46,943 nucleotides of DNA, from the NCBI GenBank assembly GCA_903847915.1, contig CAINEW010000009.1:1-46943 (forward strand), read 5' to 3'. This document shows positions 23,216 to 31,539 of the stretch, in pieces; within the stretch, counting starts at the first letter, position 1; each line of letters starts with the position of its first letter. Both the position numbers and the translations under genes were made by a program. The notes below the pieces were generated by a model that did no database searches, was not told the origin of the DNA, and was given only the letters and a program-made list of their open reading frames with translations. This stretch comes from an uncultured bacterium (lineage in GTDB: Bacteria; Patescibacteriota; Minisyncoccia; UBA6257; GWB1-50-10).

Positions 23216-23647
23216 CTAAATTCCCATCTCGCCCAATTTTTCTGCAATCTCATCAGACGCCATTTCTGTTTTTGCGCGATATGCACTCCAAACTTCTGCG
23301 TCCCAAATTTCAATGCGATTGTAGAGTCCTGCCACAACCACTTGTTTTTTTAAACTCGCATACTCACGCAAATGGGTCGGCACTAAAATTCTTCCCTGCG
23401 CGTCTACTTCTACGTCAGATGCGCCCGAAAACATAAAACGTCCGAAGGCGCGCGCATTCGCTTGTGCAAGCGGGAGATTGTTCAACTTTTCTGAAATTTT
23501 CTGCCACTCCTCCGCGCCGAATACAAATAAACAATGATCAAGTCCTCGTGTGATGATGGCGCCGCTTTCTACTTTTCCGCGAAACTTTGACGGAATCGCC
23601 ATCCGGCCTTTTTCATCTAATGTATGTTTGTATTCGCCGAGTAACAT
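23216..23647 (-). CDS. mraZ: Transcriptional regulator MraZ
   Basis: MraZ is a DNA-binding repressor of the division/cell-wall cluster that forms ring-shaped oligomers of two SpoVT-AbrB-like halves. Both halves are visible: LLGEYKHTLDEKGRMAIPSKFR (2-23) with RGLDHCLFVF, and ASDVEVDAQGRILVPTHLREYA with VVVAGLYNRIEIWD. At 143 aa it has the normal length. It is the first gene of mraZ-rsmH-ftsL-ftsI-murF, and periodic TGGGG boxes upstream look like its operator. Confidence 0.96.
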   Translation of the reverse strand: MLLGEYKHTLDEKGRMAIPSKFRGKVESGAIITRGLDHCLFVFGAEEWQKISEKLNNLPLAQANARAFGRFMFSGASDVEVDAQGRILVPTHLREYASLKKQVVVAGLYNRIEIWDAEVWSAYRAKTEMASDEIAEKLGEMGI

Positions 23648-23681
23648 AGTTTTTTATAGATAATGTGAGGATAAGAGAAAA

Positions 23682-23735
23682 TCCAAGTTATCCCCAGATT
23701 TGGCACTTATCCCCACACTTATCCACATTTCCCCA
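23682..23735 (-). promoter_or_regulatory. MraZ operator: 10-bp-periodic TGGGN boxes
   Basis: On the minus strand, TGGGG, TGGAT, TGGGG, TGCCA, TGGGG and TTGGA start at steps of 10, 10, 10, 9 and 10 bp. Known MraZ operators consist of TGGGN repeats separated by 5 nt, so this is very likely the autoregulatory site. A possible promoter (TTGGAT, 18 bp, TATCTA) lies downstream, its -35 inside the last box. Another -10 (TGGTATAGT) lies upstream of the boxes. Confidence 0.75.
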
Positions 23736-24029
23736 CTTCTGTGATTAACTATACCACAAACAAAAAATACACCAAATGTGATGCATTATCCGAAAAACCC
23801 TTTTATTCTCTATCTTTTTTCCGCTTCCCCTTTTTGTTATACACAGCCCGATTTTCCGTTGGTTAATTATGTCTTAAAAATACCATTCCCCACAATCCGG
23901 TCTGATTTATAATTTATTTTTTCTTTAAAAATTTAGTGGGTGTTGTTTGGACCCCCGCCTACGCATTGCTTCGGACGGACAGGCCTGCCTGCCGGCGGGC
24001 AGGAAACCAACGAGTATTTATAGATAAAG
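23736..24029. other. Non-coding stretch upstream of mraZ and tRNA-Val
   Basis: No gene is visible between mraZ (23647) and tRNA-Val (24104), 456 bp in all. Besides the MraZ operator and the tRNA promoter it holds a very A/T-rich run (about 23903-23936), a TTATACACA at 23837 that resembles a DnaA box, and a GC-rich near-palindrome at 23984-24003. I see no convincing structured RNA. Confidence 0.5.
23984..24003. repeat. GC-rich near-palindrome
   Basis: CCTGCCTGCCGGCGGGCAGG is palindromic except for one position pair and stands out in A/T-rich surroundings. It resembles the GC-rich repeat elements near tRNA-Glu and in the rplJ leader. Confidence 0.5.
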
Positions 24030-24058
24030 TTGATTTGAGATAGAAAATAACATAAAAT
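24030..24058 (+). promoter_or_regulatory. Promoter of tRNA-Val
   Basis: TTGATT (24030-24035) and TAAAAT (24053-24058) are separated by 17 bp, about 45 bp upstream of the tRNA 5' end. Confidence 0.5.
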
Positions 24059-24103
24059 GATGGGGTAATATAGATCTATCAGGATTTATTGGTTATGGAC
24101 GGA

Positions 24104-24175
24104 GGGCGTTTAGTTCAGTGGTAGAACGTTGCATTCACATTGCAAAGGTCGCTGGTTCGATCCCAGCAACGCCCA
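24104..24175 (+). tRNA. tRNA-Val (CAC)
   Basis: The cloverleaf has acceptor GGGCGTT/AACGCCC, D-stem GTTC/GAAC with loop AGTGGTA, anticodon stem TTGCA/TGCAA around TTCACAT with anticodon CAC, and T-stem GCTGG/CCAGC with TTCGATC. The discriminator is A and CCA is not encoded. Confidence 0.95.
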
Positions 24176-24201
24176 CATTACAAGAACCTAATAAAACACA
24201 A

Positions 24202-24226
24202 AGCCCCGTGAGGGGCTCTATGTTTT
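24202..24226. terminator. Terminator between tRNA-Val and rplL (bidirectional)
   Basis: AGCCCC/GGGGCT with a GTGA loop is followed by CTATGTTTTTG on plus and by TTGTGTTTTATT on minus. It serves the tRNA and the rplJ-rplL transcript. Confidence 0.8.
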
Positions 24227-24241
24227 TGTTGTCTTCGAAAT

Positions 24242-24607
24242 TTAGGCAAGTTCGGCAACTGCGCCTGCTTCCTCTAATTTCTTTTTCAATTCTTCCGCTT
24301 CTTCCTTCTTCAATCCTTCCTTCACTGCTTTCGGAGCGGCATCTACGATATCTTTTGCTTCCTTGAGTCCAAGACCCGTCACTTCTTTTACAATTTTAAT
24401 CACGTTGATTTTCTGTTCACCTGCTACTTTCAAGACGACATTCCACGAGGTCTTTTCTTCGGCTGCTGCCGCACCTGCTCCCCCTCCGCTTGCCATCATG
24501 GCAGACGCAGACACGCCAAATTTTTCTTCAAGTACTTTCACGAGCTCTGCCAACTCTACCACTGTCAATTTTTCTATTGCTTCTATAAGTGAATTATATT
24601 TTTCCAT
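24242..24607 (-). CDS. rplL: 50S ribosomal protein L7/L12
   Basis: bL12 forms the ribosomal stalk dimers that recruit translation GTPases. The 121-aa protein has the N-terminal dimerisation helices ([27 protein letters not shown]), an Ala/Gly-rich hinge (about 38-50) and the globular C-terminal domain with [31 protein letters not shown]. It follows rplJ by 41 nt. The sequence is of normal length and highly conserved. Confidence 0.97.
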   Translation of the reverse strand: MEKYNSLIEAIEKLTVVELAELVKVLEEKFGVSASAMMASGGGAGAAAAEEKTSWNVVLKVAGEQKINVIKIVKEVTGLGLKEAKDIVDAAPKAVKEGLKKEEAEELKKKLEEAGAVAELA

Positions 24608-24648
24608 AGTATTGTTATTTGTTTTAATTATTTTTTATACGACCTTGT

Positions 24649-25152
24649 TTATGCTTGTTTACTCTTTTCGTTCAACACGAACAAGAATTTCTTAAGCGGT
24701 GAGGCAATCATACCGACCAACTGACCCAAGAGCACTTCGCGACTCGGGAGTGCGCCGATCATTTTTACCTCTTTGCCTGAAAGCTGTTTCTTTTCTCCTA
24801 AGAGGAATCCTCCTAAGATTTTAAAGATTTCTTCTTTCTTATTTTTTTCTTTTGCAAAGGCATAGACCGTGCCTGCGGTTTCCGAGAGATCTTTCGGGGA
24901 GATAATAATACCCGATTGCCCCGGAAACGTCTCACGATCAAACGTAAATCCTTCTTGTTCCAAAAGAATTTTTAAGAGACGCTTTTTCATTACGTGGAAC
25001 ATCCCACCCATCGCGCGGATGCTTTTACGGAATGTGGTCATTTCATTGACCGGCAACCCAGTAAAATCCGCAATGATAAGCGTTTCTTTTCCTTTGAGAT
25101 GTCCTGCGACATCTTTTACTTCTTGTATTTTTTGCGCTTTTGTCTTTGGCAT
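24649..25152 (-). CDS. rplJ: 50S ribosomal protein L10
   Basis: uL10 anchors L7/L12 dimers to 23S rRNA. The N-terminal domain (KAQKIQEVKDVAGHLKGKETLIIADFTGLPVNEMTTFRK) is typical, and the C-terminal helix (MIASPLKKFLFVLNEKSKQ) is the L12-binding helix. The 167-aa length is normal. It is the first gene of rplJ-rplL, read from a strong promoter and preceded by a roughly 210-nt structured leader in which L10 autoregulation is expected. Confidence 0.95.
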   Translation of the reverse strand: MPKTKAQKIQEVKDVAGHLKGKETLIIADFTGLPVNEMTTFRKSIRAMGGMFHVMKKRLLKILLEQEGFTFDRETFPGQSGIIISPKDLSETAGTVYAFAKEKNKKEEIFKILGGFLLGEKKQLSGKEVKMIGALPSREVLLGQLVGMIASPLKKFLFVLNEKSKQA

Positions 25153-25362
25153 ATGAATTTCATTCAGCCCGCCTTATAGGCGAGGTGTCCTATTTTGTCT
25201 ACAAAATAGGAAATTAAAAACTGCGACCTTTGCCGCAGAACATTGAACACTTCTTTTTGAAAAGTGTGGTGTTCCTCGATAGGTCCCTCCTTCTCCGCCA
25301 GCTGGCGGATACGGCGGGTAAATCTTATGTGCTTTTTTCTGCACTGCCTATTGTCTACGGAT
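25153..25362 (-). ncRNA. rplJ leader (L10-type autoregulatory leader, probable)
   Basis: About 210 nt separate the promoter from rplJ. The RNA can form the perfect 10-bp stem CCTATTTTGT/ACAAAATAGG (25189-25210), CGCC/GGCG next to the start (about 25171-25183), CTGCG/CGCAG (around 25221-25238), a hairpin with ACACTT arms, and the GC palindrome at 25294-25309. Long leaders of this kind in front of rplJ bind L10 or L10-L12 in other bacteria. I infer the same here; I cannot run a covariance model. Confidence 0.6.
25294..25309. repeat. GC-rich palindrome TCCGCCAGCTGGCGGA, copy 1
   Basis: A perfect 16-bp palindrome, identical to the one at 35291-35306. Here it lies in the rplJ leader, followed on plus by ATACGGCGGGT. 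Confidence 0.85.
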
Positions 25363-25368
25363 AGTTTT

Positions 25369-25396
25369 AGTATACTCTTTTTTATCTTTTCGTCAA
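25369..25396 (-). promoter_or_regulatory. Promoter of rplJ-rplL
   Basis: TTGACG (25391-25396) and TATACT (25369-25374) on the minus strand are 16 bp apart. It is among the best promoters in the window and lies just behind the dnaJ stop. Confidence 0.8.
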
Positions 25397-25403
25397 GGCA
25401 GCT

Positions 25404-26510
25404 TTAAAGCTCTATTTCAAGCTCTTCTAAGAGTTTTTTTGCTTTAGAAGAAAGGTGTTTTGGGGTACGCACAATGAGCGAGACATAACAATCCCCTCGC
25501 CCGAAACTTCCTAACCGTGGCATTCCTTTTCCTGTCACTTTTATTTTTTCTGCAAGATTAGTAGAAGCAGGAATTTCAAGTGAAAATGATTCACCGCCTA
25601 TATCGTGCATCATAATCTTTTTTCCTAGCAAGGCATCAGTAATACTAATTTCTTTTTTTGTAAAAAGATCATTTTTCTTACGCTCAAATATCGCATGAGG
25701 TTTTACTCTTACTACCACATACAAGTCACCATTACCACTTCCATATTCTCCCACTTCTCCCATATCTTTCATTTTAATAATTTGTCCATCTTCTACGCCC
25801 GCACCAATATGCACCTCTACCTCACGCGTACCTTTTGTTCTCCCTCGTCCACTACATACCTGACAAAATTTGTGAGGAATTTCTCCGCGTCCGTTACATT
25901 CCGTACAGGTCTGCACTTGTGCGAAATTACCGAAAAAAGTTTTTCGTTCTACTTTCACTTCTCCCCGCCCCTTACAGAGGGCACATTCTTTATATCCCTT
26001 ACTCTTGTCGTGTCCCAATCCTTTACAGGTATCGCACGCGACGAATGTTTCAAATCGTATTTTTTTCTTTACGCCATGAAATGCTTCTTCAAGGGTTATC
26101 TGTTCAAGAAATTCTATGTCCGATCCTTGCGTATACGTCTGACGGCGTGCGCGTCCGCCAAATTGTCCGCCAAAAATGCCTTCAAAAATATCTGATAAGT
26201 CGGGCATCTCTCCCCCTGCACTATTCCATTCAAATCCTCCTCCATTTTGAAATCCCCCAAATCCTCCCCATTGAGCTCCTTGCGCACCCGGATGTCCACC
26301 TTCAAACACTTGGCCGTATTGATCATATTGCGCACGCTTTTCTTTATTGGAAAGTACTTGGTATGCCTCATTAATTTCTTTAAACTTTGTATCCGTTCCT
26401 CCTGTCTTATCGGGATGATGTTGGTGTGCTAATTTGCGATATGCTTTTTTTATCTCTTCTTCTGTTGCGGTTTTTTGCACTCCTAATACTTTGTAATAAT
26501 CTTTTGCCAT
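25404..26510 (-). CDS. dnaJ: Chaperone protein DnaJ
   Basis: An Hsp40 that delivers substrates to DnaK and stimulates its ATPase. The J domain (1-70) carries HPD in [11 protein letters not shown]; a Gly/Phe-rich region follows (about 70-115); the zinc domain has four Cys motifs ([32 protein letters not shown]); and the C-terminal substrate-binding domain ends at residue 368. It is a full type I DnaJ. It lies 13 nt behind the membrane-protein gene that separates it from dnaK. A TATAAA hexamer just before the ATG may give a separate leaderless transcript. Confidence 0.97.
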   Translation of the reverse strand: MAKDYYKVLGVQKTATEEEIKKAYRKLAHQHHPDKTGGTDTKFKEINEAYQVLSNKEKRAQYDQYGQVFEGGHPGAQGAQWGGFGGFQNGGGFEWNSAGGEMPDLSDIFEGIFGGQFGGRARRQTYTQGSDIEFLEQITLEEAFHGVKKKIRFETFVACDTCKGLGHDKSKGYKECALCKGRGEVKVERKTFFGNFAQVQTCTECNGRGEIPHKFCQVCSGRGRTKGTREVEVHIGAGVEDGQIIKMKDMGEVGEYGSGNGDLYVVVRVKPHAIFERKKNDLFTKKEISITDALLGKKIMMHDIGGESFSLEIPASTNLAEKIKVTGKGMPRLGSFGRGDCYVSLIVRTPKHLSSKAKKLLEELEIEL

Positions 26511-26523
26511 ATTTTTTATACTA

Positions 26524-27579
26524 TTATTTTAATACCACAAACTCGCGGGAACGCATTTCGGTGGTAAGCGTAATAAATCCCAATGCAACCATAAATTTAA
26601 AAAGGAGTGTAGTAAGTATCAAAAACACAAATGAGAACAATCCTGCGACGCTCCGTATTGTAAAAAAGATAAGGAGTGCAAACACACCTCCTTCTATCAT
26701 GGGACCATAAGAGAATTTTTGAGTATTCTTTGTGACAAGCCCATATAACACATCTCCTATCTTTTGTGTTCCTTGAAATGGCCCTATATTTTTTTGAAAC
26801 ATTTCTTTCACTTCACTTATTTTTTTTGTAATAAACTCTTTTGTTTGTGCTTCAGAAAATGCATTATTCCCCACTTTCATAGTTCCCCCTACTTCTTTCA
26901 AAATATTTACTTGTTCTTTTTCCAGCTCTTTTCTGATTACTAATCCGATTACTTCATCTACTGTTTTGTTAAATGAAAAATCTGGAATCAAAAGACGCAC
27001 TATTGGCTCAGCACTTTTAAGCATTCCATTTGTAAAAGATTGACCAAAATGGGGATTAAGCGCATTTCCTTGAAATCCCACTATATAGACGACTCCTCCT
27101 ACAAAGAGCGACATACCTGTGAGGATACGGGGAAGTGCTGCATGTGCGCTGTGATATGTGTTTATCTTCATACTATTTTGCACCGCACGCATCCCACGAC
27201 GTAATCCACTATACATACAGAATGCAATTACCCCCCCCAGGAAGACGGTAATGAACGAATTTTGTGCAAGAATGTAGTCATATAATACTCCGAACACCAC
27301 TGCAACAATAAGCAGAGTAATGAGTATAATTTTTTTTCTGCTTTTTATACAGAGAGCGATAAGGAGAAAAAAAAGAATACTTACAATGCCCATAATTACA
27401 CTTCCTGTAAGGAAAGGTGTGACACTTTTCAAAATGAAAAGGCGCAACATATAACACATAAGTGCTATACTCCCAAGCGCTAATCCTCCAAGGAGCATAA
27501 TTTTGCCGAGTGATTGATCATCATCTACTTCTCGTGACTGACTTACTACTGTGAGATTATTATGAATTGGTTGGTTCAT
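26524..27579 (-). CDS. Unknown multi-pass membrane protein in the dnaK-dnaJ operon
   Basis: From the ATG at 27579 the protein has 351 aa. Hydrophobic stretches predict about seven TM segments: five in the first half (starting at [18 protein letters not shown]), then a soluble loop of roughly 130 residues with charged helices ([31 protein letters not shown]), and two more before the C-terminus. No family is recognised. The longer track ORF is rejected because its first 30 residues are antisense-like basic filler overlapping dnaK, and AGAGGA precedes the internal ATG. The start overlaps the dnaK end by 20 bp and the stop lies 13 nt before dnaJ, so it is translated within the heat-shock operon and is probably stress-induced. 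Confidence 0.8.
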   Translation of the reverse strand: MNQPIHNNLTVVSQSREVDDDQSLGKIMLLGGLALGSIALMCYMLRLFILKSVTPFLTGSVIMGIVSILFFLLIALCIKSRKKIILITLLIVAVVFGVLYDYILAQNSFITVFLGGVIAFCMYSGLRRGMRAVQNSMKINTYHSAHAALPRILTGMSLFVGGVVYIVGFQGNALNPHFGQSFTNGMLKSAEPIVRLLIPDFSFNKTVDEVIGLVIRKELEKEQVNILKEVGGTMKVGNNAFSEAQTKEFITKKISEVKEMFQKNIGPFQGTQKIGDVLYGLVTKNTQKFSYGPMIEGGVFALLIFFTIRSVAGLFSFVFLILTTLLFKFMVALGFITLTTEMRSREFVVLK

Positions 27580-29464
27580 GAGGTGGTTCCTCTTTTGGTG
27601 TTTCTTGATTTTGTGGTTCTTGTGGTGGTGTCTGCGGGGGCGTTTGTGAATTTTTGTACATCGCCTCACCTATTTTTTGGAGTGATTGTGAAAGCGTATC
27701 GGTTTCTGTTTTTATTACGTTCATATCTTCTTTATCTTTCACCTCTTTTACTTTCGCAATTTGATCTTCAACCTCTTTTTTAATTTCCACAGTCACTTTA
27801 TCCCCTGCATCACGAATACTTTTTTCTGCTACATAGATAAGTGACTCTGCTTGATTGCGCACCTCAATTAATTCACGCTTTTTTTCGTCTTCTGCTGCGT
27901 GAGTTGCTGCCTCTTGTTTCAAGCGTTCAATTTCATCTTTGCTTAAACTTGTGGATGCTTCAATGCGTACCGACTGACTTTTTCCACTCGCTTTATCTTT
28001 TGCAGACACCGTCAAAATGCCGTTTGCATCAATATCAAACGTCACTTCCACTTGTGGCACGCCACGCGGCGAAGGAGGAATACCATCTAAAATGAATCGT
28101 CCTAATGTTTTGTTGTCCGCCATCATCGGACGCTCTCCTTGACCGATATGAATTTCTACTGATGTTTGATTATCTGCTGCGGTGGAAAATGTTTGTGATT
28201 TTGAAGTTGGCACGGTAGTATTTTTCTGGATCATCGGCGTTGCCACACTTCCTAATGTTTCAATACTTAAGGTAAGCGGCGTGACGTCAAGCAAAAGAAT
28301 GTCTTTTACATCTCCCTGCAAAATACCCGCTTGTACCGCTGCGCCGATCGCGACCACTTCGTCCGGATTGATGCCTTTATGCGCTTCTTTTCCAAAAAGA
28401 TTTTTTACTGCTTCTTGAATCGCAGGCATACGGGTTTGACCTCCTACTAAAATTACTTCGTTAATATCAGAAAGCGCTAATCCTGCCCCTTTCGGTGCCT
28501 GTGCGGTCACCGCCTCTTTTACAAGTGTGATTGAACGATCAATTAATGGACGCACTAATTCTTCTAATTTTGAACGCGTAAGTTTAATTAAAAAGTGTTT
28601 TGGTCCTGACGCATCGGAAGTAATATAAGGCAAATTAATTTCACTCTCGAAAGCGGTTGAGAGTTCGTGTTTTGCACGTTCTGCTGCTTCTTTTAACCGT
28701 TGCAACGCGAGGGAATCTTTTGAGATATCAATACCATCTTGTTTTTTATATTCTGCAACAAGATGTTCAATAATAAGTTTATCTACATCATCTCCTCCTA
28801 GGTGTGTATCACCTCCTGTCGCTTTTACTTCTACAGTATCGTCTCCCACTTCAAGGATGGAAATATCAAACGTTCCTCCTCCAAAATCGTAGACCACAAT
28901 TTTTTCATTTTTTTGCTTATTTAATCCATAGGCGAGCGCCGCGGCGGTTGGTTCATTTAGAATACGACGCACTTTAAATCCCGCAATTTCTCCCGCGTTT
29001 TTTGTTGCTTGGCGCTGTGCGTCATCAAAATACGCTGGCACAGTGATAACCGCCTCTTCAATTTTTTCTCCCAATTTTGCCTCTGTATCTGCTTTTAATT
29101 TTTGGAGCACCATCGCAGAAATTTCTTCCGGCGTATACCACCGATCTCCCATTTTTACATCAATACCTCCATTTGCTGACTCTTTAATTTCATAAGGAAG
29201 CCATTGTTTGTCCCGCTTCACTTCTTCGTCATTAAATTTTCTTCCCACTAAACGCTTCACGGAAAAAATTGTGTTTTTTGGATTGACGACTGCTTGACGT
29301 TTTGCGAGAAGTCCTACATGACGCTCGTTTGATTTACTCATTGCGACAATAGAGGGGGTCGTGCGATTCCCCTCTTGATTCTCTAATACTCGTGGCTCAC
29401 CTCCTTCCATTACCGCCATTGCGGAGTTTGTTGTTCCTAAATCAATTCCTAAAATTTTTGGCAT
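27560..29464 (-). CDS. dnaK: Chaperone protein DnaK (Hsp70)
   Basis: An ATP-driven folding chaperone. The actin-like ATPase domain has [17 protein letters not shown] (6-22), [19 protein letters not shown] and [12 protein letters not shown]; the linker [15 protein letters not shown] leads into the substrate-binding domain; the C-terminus is a Pro/Glu/Gln-rich tail ([20 protein letters not shown]). The tail lacks the EEVD-like end of many Hsp70s. At 634 aa it is a normal size. It starts 32 nt after grpE with a TATAAT 11 nt before its ATG, so it may also have its own promoter. Confidence 0.98.
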   Translation of the reverse strand: MPKILGIDLGTTNSAMAVMEGGEPRVLENQEGNRTTPSIVAMSKSNERHVGLLAKRQAVVNPKNTIFSVKRLVGRKFNDEEVKRDKQWLPYEIKESANGGIDVKMGDRWYTPEEISAMVLQKLKADTEAKLGEKIEEAVITVPAYFDDAQRQATKNAGEIAGFKVRRILNEPTAAALAYGLNKQKNEKIVVYDFGGGTFDISILEVGDDTVEVKATGGDTHLGGDDVDKLIIEHLVAEYKKQDGIDISKDSLALQRLKEAAERAKHELSTAFESEINLPYITSDASGPKHFLIKLTRSKLEELVRPLIDRSITLVKEAVTAQAPKGAGLALSDINEVILVGGQTRMPAIQEAVKNLFGKEAHKGINPDEVVAIGAAVQAGILQGDVKDILLLDVTPLTLSIETLGSVATPMIQKNTTVPTSKSQTFSTAADNQTSVEIHIGQGERPMMADNKTLGRFILDGIPPSPRGVPQVEVTFDIDANGILTVSAKDKASGKSQSVRIEASTSLSKDEIERLKQEAATHAAEDEKKRELIEVRNQAESLIYVAEKSIRDAGDKVTVEIKKEVEDQIAKVKEVKDKEDMNVIKTETDTLSQSLQKIGEAMYKNSQTPPQTPPQEPQNQETPKEEPPHEPTNS

Positions 29465-29475
29465 ATTATTGTTTT

Positions 29476-29481
29476 ATTATA
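29476..29481 (-). promoter_or_regulatory. Internal -10 hexamer before dnaK
   Basis: A perfect TATAAT on the minus strand ends 11 nt before the dnaK ATG. No CIRCE accompanies it, so it could give CIRCE-independent expression. No good -35 is seen. Confidence 0.45.
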
Positions 29482-29496
29482 CTCTATTGTTATTTT

Positions 29497-30000
29497 TTAT
29501 TGACCTTGTTCTTTTGAAAGCACTACTCGTGCGGGACGCATTACTTTTTCTCCTAACATATATCCTCGTTCAATTTCTTTAATTATTGTTCCAGGAGGAT
29601 CTTCTGAATGTATTTCTGATACCGCCTCATGAATATTTGGATCAAATGGCATTCCTTGTGCGAAAGGAATTGCTTTTAATCCATATTTTTTAAGCATATC
29701 TTCTAGTTGGTTTTTTATTAAGATCATTCCCTTATGTGCTGGATCATCTTCTTTGAGTGTCTGCAATCCTAAGTTAAAACTATCTAAAATGGTGATACAA
29801 TCACGGATAATTCCTTCCTGTAATATTCTGCCCATTGCACGCGTCCGTTCTGTTTCTTCTTTTTTGTAATTAGTAAAATCTGCTTTTGCTCTTTTCCATC
29901 CTTCAAGATATTCATCGCGCTCTTTTTTTAACACTTCTAATTCTGTCATTTCTTTTTCTTCTTGTGGTTCATTATGTAATTGTGATAATGGTTCGTCCAT
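29497..30000 (-). CDS. grpE: Nucleotide exchange factor GrpE
   Basis: GrpE releases ADP from DnaK. The 167-aa protein has an acidic N-terminus, a long coiled coil (about 18-90, including YLEGWKRAKADFTNYKKE) and the C-terminal beta domain with PFDPNIHEAVSEI and GYMLGEKVMRPARVVLS, which carries the conserved DnaK contact. It lies 4 nt after hrcA and 32 nt before dnaK, the classical order. Confidence 0.96.
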   Translation of the reverse strand: MDEPLSQLHNEPQEEKEMTELEVLKKERDEYLEGWKRAKADFTNYKKEETERTRAMGRILQEGIIRDCITILDSFNLGLQTLKEDDPAHKGMILIKNQLEDMLKKYGLKAIPFAQGMPFDPNIHEAVSEIHSEDPPGTIIKEIERGYMLGEKVMRPARVVLSKEQGQ

Positions 30001-30004
30001 ATTT

Positions 30005-30700
30005 TTAAATCATATATTCTCTTGTGAGCGACCTTAACAACGAAAATGCTTTTTCATAGTCCATGCGCCGTGGTCCTACGAGACACAAGAAAAAATCTTC
30101 GTGGTTATGTTCAAATGTCCTTCCCATTACGGCGAGATGTTCGTTGCGAATAAGAGGATTCTCTCCTACGAACACATTGGGCCACAATAATTCTTCTTTC
30201 CATAACTCTTTTGTGTTGCTTAATTTATCTTCAAAGCGTTTAATTGCGTTTATCACATGAATTAATTCTTGTTTTTCTTCTATTTCAAGACGCGTGAGAA
30301 GTGATTCTAGTCCACTTTCATATATTTCTCCTTCTCCTATCACTGCTCCCACCGCACATACATTTAAGGTGCGCGCCACTTCTTTCACAAGTGATGCATA
30401 AGGATTGTTTTGCCACTCTTCTATCATTTGCTCCATCGCGTGAGATGTGCGTGCAATATCTTCTTTTAAGAGTGATGCCACAAAAAAACGATATGCTTTG
30501 TTGGTGGGAATACGCCCTCCTGAAGGGTGGGTTTGATAGAAATACCCTTCCTCACTTAGGACACCTAATTCGTGACGAATCATCGCTGGCTTGATGCCAA
30601 AATCGTAGTGCTCATAAAGTCGCTCGGACGTGATCGGCGCGCCGTATTTTATAAAATCACGAAGAGATGCGTCTAAAATTGCTTGTGTTCGTTCTTTCAT
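30005..30700 (-). CDS. hrcA: Heat-inducible transcription repressor HrcA, short form
   Basis: HrcA represses heat-shock operons by binding CIRCE. The N-terminal winged helix is clear (FIKYGAPITSERL, GIKPAMIRHELGVLSEEGYFYQTHPSGGRIPTNKAYRFFV), and the C-terminus retains the GPRRMDYEKAFSLLRSL signature. At 231 aa it is about 100 residues shorter than typical HrcA (around 340), and the loss lies in the middle. I use the ATG at 30700; the track's start at 30730 lies upstream of the -10 hexamer and within CIRCE. It is the first gene of its own regulated operon. Confidence 0.92.
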   Translation of the reverse strand: MKERTQAILDASLRDFIKYGAPITSERLYEHYDFGIKPAMIRHELGVLSEEGYFYQTHPSGGRIPTNKAYRFFVASLLKEDIARTSHAMEQMIEEWQNNPYASLVKEVARTLNVCAVGAVIGEGEIYESGLESLLTRLEIEEKQELIHVINAIKRFEDKLSNTKELWKEELLWPNVFVGENPLIRNEHLAVMGRTFEHNHEDFFLCLVGPRRMDYEKAFSLLRSLTREYMI

Positions 30701-30714
30701 ACGTAACACTAGTA

Positions 30715-30743
30715 AGTGTAATATTAGCACTCAAACTCGTCAA
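30715..30743 (-). promoter_or_regulatory. Promoter of the hrcA operon
   Basis: TTGACG (30738-30743) and TACACT (30715-30720) on the minus strand are 17 bp apart. The -35 and most of the spacer lie inside CIRCE, so HrcA bound there would block RNA polymerase. Confidence 0.7.
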
Positions 30744-30750
30744 GTGCTAA
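30724..30750 (-). promoter_or_regulatory. CIRCE element (HrcA operator)
   Basis: TTAGCACTC, nine bases, then AAGTGCTAA: the canonical CIRCE inverted repeat with a single mismatch in the second arm. It is the only CIRCE seen in the window. Confidence 0.95.
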
Positions 30751-30758
30751 TTTTGTTA

Positions 30759-31508
30759 TTATAAGCAACTATCCACAGTGGTAGTAGCAACCCCTCCATT
30801 AGTCACCCCAAGTCGATAACATGTCCCATTGGGCGCTTTAAGAAGTACTCCCGCAGAGGCATTTGTAAAACCGATATTGGATTCTGAAAGTATTCCTCCC
30901 ACCGTGTTCACTCGCCCGCTAAAATAAGCATTCCCCCATTTATTACTTGCATCGCCTAATCCTAATGGATTTCCTGGCGCAGGAAGAAGTGAGGTTTCAA
31001 ATGTTGCAGCATTTACACGAGTCATTGCACCACGCCATACTTTTGAAAATCGCGTGTCGGGCGCACCACTCCCATATTCAAGCGCCAATTCTATCTGCAC
31101 CACAGTTGCTCCTCCTGATGGTTGATATCGCGTGACTGAAAAATGATCCACATTTACTTTATTTGTTGTAAGTGCAAGCTCGCTTCCATCCCCTTGAGTG
31201 AGGTAGAGCATGTTTTCTCTTTGATAGATTGTTGTTTTATCAAGTGATGATGAGGCCATACGAAGTATCAATGTAGCACTTGTCACTCCTGGATCATTTT
31301 CTACTAATGAAGATTCACGCACAAGACGTTCAATTGTGCCTACTACAAATGAAATTTGCTGATTCACTTCTTGAGATGCTGACTGACGCAATTGTGTTTT
31401 TGTAACAGTGCTTAAGATACCCACCAAAAAAAGGGCACTTGCACCAAAGAGCGCGATATAGATTACCATTTCCACTAAGGTAAATCCCTGTTCTTTTTTA
31501 TGACACAT
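30759..31508 (-). CDS. Type IV pilin-like (pseudopilin) secreted protein
   Basis: The protein has a textbook class III signal: MCHKKEQG with cleavage before FTLVEMVIYIALFG, Glu at mature position 5, and a hydrophobic helix. Thus it is processed by a prepilin peptidase and exported by the type IV pilus machinery. The globular part is beta-rich; the C-terminal 70 residues (LGLGDASNKWGNAYFSGRVNT and following) look like a separate Gly/Asn/Ser-rich module ending in CYRL and DSCL, possibly a disulfide. I start at 31508 because an extended -10 lies between this ATG and the track start at 31565. The 249-aa length fits GspJ/PilW-like proteins. Confidence 0.85.
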   Translation of the reverse strand: MCHKKEQGFTLVEMVIYIALFGASALFLVGILSTVTKTQLRQSASQEVNQQISFVVGTIERLVRESSLVENDPGVTSATLILRMASSSLDKTTIYQRENMLYLTQGDGSELALTTNKVNVDHFSVTRYQPSGGATVVQIELALEYGSGAPDTRFSKVWRGAMTRVNAATFETSLLPAPGNPLGLGDASNKWGNAYFSGRVNTVGGILSESNIGFTNASAGVLLKAPNGTCYRLGVTNGGVATTTVDSCL

Positions 31509-31518
31509 TGTTTCTTTT

Positions 31519-31524
31519 AGTATA
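31519..31524 (-). promoter_or_regulatory. Extended -10 of the pseudopilin gene
   Basis: The minus strand reads TGGTATACT, ending 10 nt before the ATG at 31508, in the gap behind the FtsQ-like gene. Confidence 0.5.
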
Positions 31525-31539
31525 CCATTTTCTCCTCCT

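Noticed and set aside
23666-23936. Candidate replication origin: several DnaA-box-like sequences (TTATCCACA, TTATCCCCA twice, TTATACACA) next to an A/T-rich run
   Set aside because: The three main boxes coincide with the 10-bp-phased MraZ operator. Genes on both sides run on the minus strand with no divergence, and dnaA/dnaN are absent. Kept only as a possible DnaA contact in the operator.
25695-26374. 166- and 179-aa plus-strand ORFs antisense to dnaJ
   Set aside because: They mirror the dnaJ zinc and Gly/Phe regions, have no initiation signals and unnatural composition.
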